Notes under the pieces: generated by a model
What the model saw: the letters and a program-made list of their open reading frames with translations, nothing else
Databases searched by the model: none
Told to the model about the DNA's origin: nothing
Translations under genes and position numbers: made by a program
Assembly: GCF_046483665.1 (NCBI RefSeq)
Contig: NZ_JAWOCR010000042.1
Location: 1-37,391, forward strand
Reading direction: 5' to 3'
DNA from: Thiohalophilus sp046483665
GTDB lineage: Bacteria > Pseudomonadota > Gammaproteobacteria > UBA6429 > Thiohalophilaceae
Length of the DNA: 37,391 nt
Part shown: positions 7,679 through 14,640 of the stretch, in pieces
Position numbering within the stretch: the first letter of the stretch is position 1
Layout of the letters: every line of letters starts with the position of its first letter

Positions 7679-9502
7679 TTATTCGATTTCCACCAGCGCC
7701 TCATCCGGGTTGACGCTTTCACCCTTGGTGATGTGGATGGCCTTGATGATACCTTTTATCGGCGCCTGGATCTCGGTTTCCATTTTCATCGCTTCGGTGA
7801 TCAGCACCGGATCACCGGCTTCGACCTCGTCACCGACATTGACCAGCACGTCGACGATGGTGCCCGGCATGGAGGTGGAGACGTGTCCGGGCGTGGTGGC
7901 CCGGGGGCGTTTGCCGGCAGCGGAACGGGCATGGCCTGCTTCGCCGCTTTCATCGCCGAGAGCGATCTCATCCAGCGATTCGAGCAGGATCTCTTCGGGC
8001 ACGCCATCGACAGTGACATAGTAAGGACGCAGATGTTCCTTGGGATAACCGCGCCCGGTCACCTTGATGTGGTAACTCTCGCCATGCAGGGTGACATTGA
8101 ACTCGGTGGCGGCCTTTTGTCCATTAACATTGTTAACGTTGGGCGACTCGAGCGGCTCGGGGATCAGCTTGCCGTCCTCGCGCTGTTGCAGAAAATCACG
8201 CCCCAGCTCCGGAAACATGGCATAGGTCAATACATCTTCTTCCGATTTGGCCAGGGTGCTGATTTCCTTGCGCAGTTTATCCATTTCCGGCGGAATCAGA
8301 TCGGCGGGACGGCATTTGATCACTTGCTCGTTGCCGATAGCCATATGCTGCACCTGCGGGCTGATTTCACCCAGTGCCTTGCCGTAGCGGCCCTGCAGGT
8401 AGCGTTTCACCTCATTGGTGATGGTCGCATAGCGCTTGGCGGCGAGTACATTCATCACCGCCTGGCTGCCGACGATCTGCGAGGTGGGCGTGACCAGGGG
8501 CGGATAACCCAGCTCTTTGCGCACCCGGGGGATTTCTTCGAGAACCTCGTTCATGCGGGCCAGTGCGCCCTGTTCTTTTAGCTGATTGGACAGATTGGAA
8601 ATCATCCCGCCCGGGACCTGGTTGACCTGTACGCGGGTATCCATACCGGTGAATTCGCTTTCGAACTGATGATATTTCTTGCGCACCTCGCGAAAGTAAA
8701 ATCCGATCTCCTGCAATAACGGCAGATCAAGTTCCGGGTCGTATTCGGTATCCTTGAAGGCGGCGACCATGCTCTCGGTGGGCGGGTGACTGGTGCCGCC
8801 TGAGAAGGAGGAAATCGCGGTATCGAAACCGGCAGCGCCGTTTTCCACCGCCTTGTAATGACACATGTCGGACAGGCCGGCGGTGGCATGCGAATGGGTG
8901 AACACCGGGATATCCAGTTCGCTGACCAGTGCCGAGACCAGTTGTGCGGTGACATTCGGGGTTAACAGCCCGGCCATATCCTTGATCGCCACACTGTCGC
9001 AGCCCATCTCCTGAATGTCTTTGCCCAGTTGCACGAAGCGATCGAGGGTATGAATCGGACTGGTGGTATAACAGATCGCACCCTGGGCATGCTTGCCGCT
9101 TTGTTTGACTGCCTCGACGGAGACGCGAATATTGCGCAGATCGTTCATTGCATCGAAGATGCGGAAGATATCCATGCCGTTATCCGCGGCCCGGGCCACG
9201 AATTCGCGCACTACATCATCGGCGTAGTGGCGATAGCCCAGCAGATTCTGGCCGCGCAACAGCATTTGCAATTGCGTATTGGGCAGTGCCTCGCGCAACT
9301 GTCGTAAACGTTCCCAGGGATCTTCTTTTAAAAACCGTACGCAGGCATCGAAGGTTGCGCCGCCCCAGACCTCCAGCGACCAGTAGCCGACCTGATCCAG
9401 CTTCTCGCAGATCGGCAACATGTCCTCGGTGCGCATGCGCGTGGCGATCAAAGACTGATGGGCATCGCGCAGAATCGTGTCGGTAATCTTGACCTTGGAC
9501 AT
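7679..9502 (-). CDS. pycB: Pyruvate carboxylase subunit B / oxaloacetate decarboxylase alpha-type biotin protein
   Basis: Carboxyltransferase plus biotin carrier subunit, 607 residues. The N-terminal TIM-barrel carboxyltransferase domain begins with TDTILRDAHQSLIATRMR. The central conserved carboxylase domain follows, and the C-terminal biotinyl domain carries EAMKMET with the biotinylated lysine at K573. The same architecture occurs in OadA, the alpha subunit of the sodium-pumping oxaloacetate decarboxylase. Here the partner upstream on the same strand is a biotin carboxylase, not OadB/OadG, so a two-subunit pyruvate carboxylase making oxaloacetate from pyruvate, ATP and bicarbonate is the better reading. 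AGGA precedes the ATG by about 8 bases. A GIY-YIG cassette separates it from pycA. Confidence 0.92.
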   Translation of the reverse strand: MSKVKITDTILRDAHQSLIATRMRTEDMLPICEKLDQVGYWSLEVWGGATFDACVRFLKEDPWERLRQLREALPNTQLQMLLRGQNLLGYRHYADDVVREFVARAADNGMDIFRIFDAMNDLRNIRVSVEAVKQSGKHAQGAICYTTSPIHTLDRFVQLGKDIQEMGCDSVAIKDMAGLLTPNVTAQLVSALVSELDIPVFTHSHATAGLSDMCHYKAVENGAAGFDTAISSFSGGTSHPPTESMVAAFKDTEYDPELDLPLLQEIGFYFREVRKKYHQFESEFTGMDTRVQVNQVPGGMISNLSNQLKEQGALARMNEVLEEIPRVRKELGYPPLVTPTSQIVGSQAVMNVLAAKRYATITNEVKRYLQGRYGKALGEISPQVQHMAIGNEQVIKCRPADLIPPEMDKLRKEISTLAKSEEDVLTYAMFPELGRDFLQQREDGKLIPEPLESPNVNNVNGQKAATEFNVTLHGESYHIKVTGRGYPKEHLRPYYVTVDGVPEEILLESLDEIALGDESGEAGHARSAAGKRPRATTPGHVSTSMPGTIVDVLVNVGDEVEAGDPVLITEAMKMETEIQAPIKGIIKAIHITKGESVNPDEALVEIE

Positions 9503-9526
9503 GGAAAATTCCTAATTCTCGATGTG

Positions 9527-9553
9527 CGTCATTCCGCCGAAGGGCGGAATCCA
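9527..9553 (+). repeat. 27-bp palindromic repeat, left copy flanking the GIY-YIG gene
   Basis: CGTCATTCCG, a short centre and CGGAATCCA form an internally palindromic unit. The right copy at 9892-9918 in opposite orientation matches it at 24 of 27 positions. It resembles the ATTCCn8GGAAT-type repeats (dRS3-like) scattered in many proteobacterial genomes. Confidence 0.85.
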
Positions 9554-9581
9554 CTGTCTCTATAATTTCACAATCAGAATA

Positions 9582-9872
9582 TTAGAGTAACTGTTTATAT
9601 AGATCACGCCACTGTGAGTTTGTTTCTTCAAGTAGCCGTATTTTCCAGGCTTGATTCCAGTTCTTGAGTGATTTTTTACGTTTGATTGCCGATTCCATAC
9701 TTTCATGAATTTCATACCAAACCAGAACTGTTACATCATATTTTTTGGTAAACCCATCAACGCTATGAGTCTTATGTTCCCAGACGCGCTTTAACAAGTT
9801 TGAAGTTACTCTAGTATACAATGTCCCATAGTGTTGACTCGCCAGTAGATAGACACAGGGCTGTTTTTCCAT
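9582..9872 (-). CDS. Small GIY-YIG domain protein, apparently degenerate active site
   Basis: A 96-residue protein that fills the whole small GIY-YIG family (COG2827/YhbQ-like) length. It opens with VYLLASQHYGTLYTRVTSNL and has KRVWEHK, FTKKYDVTVLVWYE, and a C-terminal NSQWRDLY that matches the usual NPxWxDL ending. Two positions depart from the family: the YIG motif reads Y19-T-R, and the usual Arg-Glu of the AIxRE motif reads R65-K66. Those residues are normally conserved and the glutamate is thought to bind metal, so nuclease activity is doubtful. The gene sits between pycA and pycB on their strand, framed by two inverted 27-bp repeats. Its base composition is clearly more AT-rich than the pyc genes, which suggests arrival by transfer. 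Confidence 0.85.
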   Translation of the reverse strand: MEKQPCVYLLASQHYGTLYTRVTSNLLKRVWEHKTHSVDGFTKKYDVTVLVWYEIHESMESAIKRKKSLKNWNQAWKIRLLEETNSQWRDLYKQLL

Positions 9873-9891
9873 AACGGCCTCTTTCCGAAAC

Positions 9892-9918
9892 TGGATTCCG
9901 GCCTGCGCCGGAATGACG
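9892..9918 (-). repeat. 27-bp palindromic repeat, right copy flanking the GIY-YIG gene
   Basis: TGGATTCCGG, a short centre and CCGGAATGACG; its reverse complement matches the left copy at 9527-9553 except for three central positions. The two copies bracket only the GIY-YIG gene (about 390 bases end to end). I see no target-site duplication outside them. Confidence 0.85.
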
Positions 9919-9965
9919 ATAAATTGAAAGTTGATCTTTTTCTGACGCTGAAGCGTTGCATCTTT

Positions 9966-11384
9966 TTACAACCCCATGTTGGCCGCGAGCGCCACGGCGA
10001 TGGTCGCGGCGATGGCGCGATCGTCGCGGCGTTCCGAGTACTCGACCAGCTCCGGATGAGATTCGACAAAGCCGGTATTGAAGTGTCCGGACTGGAATTC
10101 GGCATTGCGCAGAATTTCCATATGATAGGGAATGGTGGTTTTAACACCGTAAACACCGATGTCCTGCAGCGCGCGCAATGAACGATCAATGACGCCGTCC
10201 CAGGTCGGCGCCCAGACGATGAGTTTGGCACACATGGAATCGTAATAGGGCGGTATTTCGTAACCGGTATAGATGGCGCCGTCGGTGCGTACGCCGGGCC
10301 CGCCGGGCGCAAAGTAACGGGTGATACGCCCGAAGCTGGGCAGAAAGTCGTTTTTGGGATCCTCGGCGTTAATGCGAAATTCAATCGCGTAACCATTACG
10401 TCGGATATCCTGCTGGGTGAAGCTCAGGGTCAGGCCCGAGGCGATGCGGATCTGCTCCTGCACGATATCAACGCCGGTGATCGACTCGGTCACCGGGTGT
10501 TCCACCTGCAGGCGCGTGTTCATCTCCATAAAATAGAAATTCTCACCGCTGTCCATCAGAAACTCCACCGTACCGGCGTTGGTGTAGCCCACGGCACTGG
10601 CGGCGCGCACGGCCAGATCGCCGAGTAACTGGCGCTGTTCGTCGCTGAGCTGGGGAGAGGGGGCGATTTCCAGCAATTTCTGGTGACGGCGCTGGATGGA
10701 GCAGTCCCGCTCCAGCAGATGGATGACGTTGCCGTGCTGATCGCCCAGCACCTGCACCTCGATATGGCGTGGATTGCCAATGTATTTTTCGATAAAGACC
10801 TCGGCGCTGCCGAAGGCTTTTTCGGCCTCGGAGATGACCCGGCCGTAATTGCGGCGCAGTTCCTGCTCGTTATCGCAGCGGCGAATACCCCGTCCGCCAC
10901 CGCCGGAGGTGGCCTTGAGCATGACCGGATAGCCGATGGTATTGGCCACCGCCACCGCGTCCTCCAGATCGGCGACATTGCCGTCGCTGCCCGGCGTCAC
11001 CGGCACGCCGGCCCTGCGCATCAGGTCGCGGGCCCGGGTCTTGTCGCCCATCTGACGGATAACCCGGGACTCGGGGCCGATAAAGTGGATATTACGCCGG
11101 GCGCAAATCTCCGCCAGCTCCGGGTTTTCCGAAAGAAAGCCGTAACCGGGGTGCAGGGCGTCACAGCCGGTCGCGACGGCCAGATTGACCAGGCGATGGG
11201 CATTGAGGTAGCCGGCTACCGTGTCGGGGCCCAGGCTGTAAGCTTCGTCGGCTTTTTTGACATGCAGGGCGTAGCGGTCGGCTTCCGAGTAGACCGCGAC
11301 CGATTTGATGCCCATCTCGGCGCAGGCACGGGTGATCCGCACCGCGATTTCGCCGCGGTTGGCTATGAGGATTTTCTTAATCAT
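9966..11384 (-). CDS. pycA: Biotin carboxylase, pyruvate carboxylase subunit A (AccC-like)
   Basis: ATP-grasp biotin carboxylase of 472 residues that carboxylates the biotin of the partner subunit. It has the N-terminal KILIANRGEIAVRI signature, the glycine-rich ATP loop TSGGGGRGI, the EKYIGNPRHIEVQV segment and the catalytic EMNTRLQVEHPVTE. The closest alternative is AccC of acetyl-CoA carboxylase. It is preferred as PycA because it is transcribed with a carboxyltransferase-biotin subunit and there is no accB next to it. AAGG lies about 7 bases before the ATG. The gene is divergent from yceD. The pyc genes occupy the interval where E. coli has yceF directly next to yceD. Confidence 0.88.
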   Translation of the reverse strand: MIKKILIANRGEIAVRITRACAEMGIKSVAVYSEADRYALHVKKADEAYSLGPDTVAGYLNAHRLVNLAVATGCDALHPGYGFLSENPELAEICARRNIHFIGPESRVIRQMGDKTRARDLMRRAGVPVTPGSDGNVADLEDAVAVANTIGYPVMLKATSGGGGRGIRRCDNEQELRRNYGRVISEAEKAFGSAEVFIEKYIGNPRHIEVQVLGDQHGNVIHLLERDCSIQRRHQKLLEIAPSPQLSDEQRQLLGDLAVRAASAVGYTNAGTVEFLMDSGENFYFMEMNTRLQVEHPVTESITGVDIVQEQIRIASGLTLSFTQQDIRRNGYAIEFRINAEDPKNDFLPSFGRITRYFAPGGPGVRTDGAIYTGYEIPPYYDSMCAKLIVWAPTWDGVIDRSLRALQDIGVYGVKTTIPYHMEILRNAEFQSGHFNTGFVESHPELVEYSERRDDRAIAATIAVALAANMGL

Positions 11385-11558
11385 CTAATGCCTTACAATC
11401 TGTGTGTATAGCGACCCAACGCTGCGATTTACCTGTGTAAGTGAACCCCCGGTGTCTGTCAAGCCGCCGCCCTTCGCGCCGGCTGCGCATCGCCGTTTCT
11501 CCTGCCCGCGTCAGATTGCGGCGAGGGTCACGGAACAGCCCGATATTCAAGGAATTTT

Positions 11559-11587
11559 TTGACAGCATGATGATCCGCCGATACAAT
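11559..11587 (+). promoter_or_regulatory. Strong sigma-70 promoter for the yceD-rpmF-plsX-fab run
   Basis: TTGACA (11559-11564), a 17-base spacer and TACAAT (11582-11587) form a near-consensus promoter. Transcription would begin near 11594-11596, only 1-3 bases before the yceD ATG at 11597, which implies an almost leaderless message unless another promoter lies upstream. Confidence 0.75.
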
Positions 11588-11596
11588 TCGCGGCCT

Positions 11597-12130
11597 ATGT
11601 CAAGACGGCAAGATCGGCTGCCGGTGCAGGTCGATCCCTACCGCCTGGCCGAACAGGGCCGGGAATATGATGGGGAATTGCCCCTGCGCCAGATGAAGCG
11701 CTTGCTGCCCCTGTTGGCGACAGAGACAGGGGTTGCGGCGGTCAGCCTGCGCTTCGGGGTGGATGAGATGGGCGTGCATTATCTGCACGGGACCATCCAG
11801 GCCGACCTCAGCGTAGCGTGCCAGCGTTGCCTTGAAGCAATGCGTTTTCCGGCCGAAATCGATCTGTCGCTGGGATTTGTCGGCTCCACGGCCGAGGCGG
11901 ATCGCCTGCCGGGGGACCATGAACCATATATAGTAGAATCGGTGCCTGTCATGCTGGCGGATATCATCGAGGATGAATTGCTCCTCGCCTTGCCGCAGAT
12001 ACCGATGCACGACCTGGAAGAATGTCCGGCCCAGGATTACGTGGAGCCGGAGGAAGAACAGGACAAGGCCGGTCAGGACAATCCGTTTCAGGTTCTGGCC
12101 GATTTGAAAAAAACACCGGATAAAGATTAA
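11597..12130 (+). CDS. yceD: 23S rRNA accumulation protein YceD (DUF177)
   Basis: Member of the DUF177/YceD family, linked in E. coli and plants to 23S rRNA accumulation and usually located directly before rpmF. With the ATG at 11597 the product is 177 residues, close to E. coli YceD (173). Its start MSRRQDRLPVQVDPYRLA aligns with the E. coli start MQKVKLPLTLDPVRTA. The paired cysteines in CQRCLEAMRFP and the segment IIEDELLLALPQIPMH are family hallmarks, and it ends in NPFQVLADLKK as expected. In-frame ATGs upstream at 11567 and 11570 lie inside the promoter spacer, so they are less likely starts. rpmF follows after 14 bases. Confidence 0.92.
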   Translation: MSRRQDRLPVQVDPYRLAEQGREYDGELPLRQMKRLLPLLATETGVAAVSLRFGVDEMGVHYLHGTIQADLSVACQRCLEAMRFPAEIDLSLGFVGSTAEADRLPGDHEPYIVESVPVMLADIIEDELLLALPQIPMHDLEECPAQDYVEPEEEQDKAGQDNPFQVLADLKKTPDKD

Positions 12131-12144
12131 ACGAGGTAATCCAG

Positions 12145-12321
12145 ATGGCTGTTCAACAGAACAAAAAATCCCCGTCCCGACGGGGTATGCGTCGTTCCCA
12201 CGATGCATTGACCGGGCCCACGCTGTCGATTGAACCGACTACGGGGGAAACCCACCTGCGTCATCATGTCAGCCCGGACGGCTACTATCGTGGCCGCAAG
12301 GTCGTCGATAAAGGCGAATAA
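12145..12321 (+). CDS. rpmF: 50S ribosomal protein L32
   Basis: A 58-residue basic protein of the large ribosomal subunit. It begins MAVQQNKKSPSRRGMRRSHD and contains the HHVSPDGYYRGRKVV ending typical of gammaproteobacterial L32. The sequence lacks the zinc-binding cysteines found in some L32 paralogs, as usual for this group. ACGAGG lies about 9 bases before the ATG. The gene follows yceD closely, the conserved order in most proteobacteria, and is separated from plsX by 132 bases that contain a perfect hairpin. Confidence 0.97.
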   Translation: MAVQQNKKSPSRRGMRRSHDALTGPTLSIEPTTGETHLRHHVSPDGYYRGRKVVDKGE

Positions 12322-12387
12322 CGCGCCGCTGCGCGTGATCCCCTGCCCATGGCAGGCGTTACACCATGACACGATAACAACAGGGAT

Positions 12388-12414
12388 ACGGGACATGGGC
12401 TTTCCATGTCCCGT
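12388..12414 (+). terminator. Hairpin between rpmF and plsX, possible attenuator
   Basis: A perfect 11-bp stem (ACGGGACATGG / CCATGTCCCGT) with a 5-base loop, followed by CTTTGCTT rather than a continuous T-run. It could partially terminate or protect the abundant rpmF message ahead of plsX. Confidence 0.55.
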
Positions 12415-12453
12415 CTTTGCTTGGAACGCTGAAATTTTCGAATCGATAGCCTG

Positions 12454-13482
12454 ATGACCGACACTTCGATCACAATTGCACTGGACTGCATGGGCGGTGA
12501 CCACGGCCCCGACGTGGTCGTTCCCGCGGCATTCCGGGCGCTCTCCCGATACCCGCAACTGAACCTGATTCTGGTAGGCCAGGAAACAGTGATCGCGAAG
12601 GCCGTTGCCGCGCAAAAGAAAACCAGCGAGCGGCTGACGATCCGGCATGCCAGCGAAGTGGTCGAGATGGATGAACTGCCTTCCCAGGCTCTGCGCGGTA
12701 AAAAAGATTCCTCTATGCGGGTGGCCATTAATCTGGTCAAGGAAGGCCAGGCCCAGGCGTGTGTCAGTGCCGGTAATACCGGCGCCCTGATGGCTACTGC
12801 CCGATTTGTCCTGAAGATGCTGCCCGGCATCGATCGTCCCGCCATTTGCACCACCTTGCCGACCATCGAAGGTCACACCCATGTGCTCGATCTCGGAGCC
12901 AATGTTGACTCCGATGCCCAGACGCTGGTCGAGTTCGCGGTGATGGGGTCCGCACTGACCGCCGCGGCCGACAACAAATCTGAACCGACAATCGGTCTGC
13001 TCAATATCGGCGAGGAAGAGATCAAGGGCAATGAACGGGTCAAGGAAGCGGCGCGCCTGCTGGCCAAAAGCAATCTCAATTATATCGGTTACGTGGAAGG
13101 TGATGGTATTTTCAAGGGTGACGCCGATGTGATCGTTTGTGACGGTTTTGTGGGTAACGTCATGCTCAAGACCACCGAAGGTGTAGCCAAGATGATCAGT
13201 TACTACATGAAGCAGGAATTCAAACGCAATCCGCTGACCCTGCTGGCCGGTCTGGTCGCCATGCCGGTACTCAAAGCCTTCAAAAAGCGTATCGATCCCC
13301 GCGAATACAATGGCGCGAGCCTGCTGGGACTGCAGGGGATTGTGGTTAAAAGCCATGGCAGCGCGGATGCCTATTCGTTTGCTACCGCTATTTCCGAAGC
13401 GGTGCTTGAAGTGAACAAGAATGTTCCGGCCCGGATTACGCGGGTACTGGAGAGCCAGTTGGCAGAGAGGCAGGCAAGTTGA
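12454..13482 (+). CDS. plsX: Phosphate acyltransferase PlsX
   Basis: Makes acyl-phosphate from acyl-ACP, the acyl donor used by PlsY in phospholipid synthesis. The 342 residues contain the N-terminal signature ALDCMGGDHGPDVVV, the central ACVSAGNTGALMA and LDLGANVD motifs, and the ending segment YNGASLLGLQGIVVKSHG, all standard for PlsX. Length matches the E. coli enzyme. The gene links membrane lipid synthesis with the fab genes that follow, and its TGA overlaps the TTG start of fabH in TTGA. The ribosome site is weak. Confidence 0.96.
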   Translation: MTDTSITIALDCMGGDHGPDVVVPAAFRALSRYPQLNLILVGQETVIAKAVAAQKKTSERLTIRHASEVVEMDELPSQALRGKKDSSMRVAINLVKEGQAQACVSAGNTGALMATARFVLKMLPGIDRPAICTTLPTIEGHTHVLDLGANVDSDAQTLVEFAVMGSALTAAADNKSEPTIGLLNIGEEEIKGNERVKEAARLLAKSNLNYIGYVEGDGIFKGDADVIVCDGFVGNVMLKTTEGVAKMISYYMKQEFKRNPLTLLAGLVAMPVLKAFKKRIDPREYNGASLLGLQGIVVKSHGSADAYSFATAISEAVLEVNKNVPARITRVLESQLAERQAS

Positions 13483-14444
13483 TCTATTCACGCATCACCG
13501 GAACGGGAAGTTTTCTGCCCGAAAAGATCCTGACCAACAAGGATCTGGAAAAGATGGTGGAAACCTCCGACGAATGGATTACCGATCGGACCGGGATCAA
13601 GGAACGCCATATTGTGGAGAACGAGACCACCTGCGATCTGGCTGAACAGGCGGCGCGTCGCGCAATCGAAGCCGCCGGTCTTGAAGCGGCGGATATCGAC
13701 ATGATCGTGGTCGCTACCACCACCCCCGATCGGGTCTTTCCCAGTACCGCCTGTCTGTTACAGCAACGCCTCGATATTCATGGTTGCCCGGCGTTCGACA
13801 TCCAGGCGGTGTGCACCGGTTTCGTCTATGCCCTGAGCGTGGCCGATCTCTATGTCAAGTCCGGCACAGTCAAAAATGCGCTGGTGGTTGGCGCTGAAAC
13901 ACTGTCCAATATTATCGACTGGACCGATCGCAGCACCTGCGTGCTGTTCGGCGACGGTGCCGGCGCGGTGGTGCTTTCCGCCAGCGATGAGCCGGGCATC
14001 CATTCGACTCATATTCATGCCGATGGTCAGTACAAGGAACTGTTGACCGTCCCGGCCGGGATCGCTGAACATCCGGAGCAATTCAAGGACGGCTCGGCCC
14101 TTATCCAGATGAAAGGTAACGAAGTCTTCAAAGTGGCGGTCAATACACTGGGTCGGATCGTCGACGAGACCCTGGCGGCCAACAACATGGATAAATCCAT
14201 GATCGACTGGCTGGTGCCGCATCAGGCCAACATTCGCATTATTGCCGCCACCGCGCGAAAACTGAACATGTCGATGGACAATGTCGTCGTCACCGTGGGT
14301 GAACACGGCAATACCTCCGCGGCTTCCATTCCGCTCGCCTTCGACATCGCCGTGCGCGATGGCCGGATCAAGCGCGGCGAACTGATCATGCTGGAAGCCT
14401 TCGGCGGCGGCTTCACCTGGGGCTCGGCGCTGCTCACATTCTAG
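13479..14444 (+). CDS. fabH: 3-oxoacyl-ACP synthase III (FabH)
   Basis: Condenses acetyl-CoA with malonyl-ACP to start fatty-acid synthesis. The 321-residue protein has the catalytic triad C112 (AVCTGFVYAL), H248 (VPHQANIRI) and N278 (EHGNTSAAS). The start is a TTG that overlaps the plsX stop (TTGA). It gives IYSRITGTGSFLPE right after the initiator, matching the family N-terminus; no ATG or GTG fits, and GAGAGG lies upstream at a suitable distance. The TTG start and the 4-base overlap suggest reinitiation after plsX. A composite hairpin repeat (element 5) fills the gap to fabD. Confidence 0.96.
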   Translation: MIYSRITGTGSFLPEKILTNKDLEKMVETSDEWITDRTGIKERHIVENETTCDLAEQAARRAIEAAGLEAADIDMIVVATTTPDRVFPSTACLLQQRLDIHGCPAFDIQAVCTGFVYALSVADLYVKSGTVKNALVVGAETLSNIIDWTDRSTCVLFGDGAGAVVLSASDEPGIHSTHIHADGQYKELLTVPAGIAEHPEQFKDGSALIQMKGNEVFKVAVNTLGRIVDETLAANNMDKSMIDWLVPHQANIRIIAATARKLNMSMDNVVVTVGEHGNTSAASIPLAFDIAVRDGRIKRGELIMLEAFGGGFTWGSALLTF

Positions 14445-14454
14445 GCTCTGGAAA

Positions 14455-14613
14455 TCAACGCAGAGTTCGCGGAGTCGCAGAGGCGCGGAGACGAAAAATA
14501 TAATTGTGAATTTTGAGTTTTAAATTTTGAGTTGTGGGCTGGCATTTAATTCAGCATTCAACATTACTTAACATACTCCGCGGCTTTGCGCCTCTGCGTC
14601 CTCCGCGTTTGTT
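14455..14613. repeat. Composite inverted short-period repeat element 5 (8-bp CGCAGAG units outside, 7-bp AT-rich units inside)
   Basis: The outer left arm (14457-14493) has 8-bp units CGCAGAGT, TCGCGGAG, TCGCAGAG and GCGCGGAG. The outer right arm (about 14576-14611) is their imperfect reverse complement. Between them, 14505-14540 holds ATTTTGA / GTTTTAA 7-bp units, and 14543-14570 holds TTCAGCA / TTCAACA units that can pair back. It lies between fabH and fabD on one transcript. Confidence 0.75.
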
Positions 14614-14640
14614 ACCAGAGAATTCGAAAAGAGGTAATCA

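Noticed and set aside
7679..9502. Oxaloacetate decarboxylase sodium pump alpha subunit
   Set aside because: No oadB or oadG membrane subunits are nearby and a biotin carboxylase gene lies upstream on the same strand.
9519..9926. Target-site duplication around the GIY-YIG cassette
   Set aside because: The bases just outside the two 27-bp repeats differ (TCGATGTG versus ATAAATTG).
12127..13491. 454-codon open frame on the minus strand
   Set aside because: It is exactly antisense to plsX, which has full family motifs; the antisense product resembles nothing and arises from codon bias.
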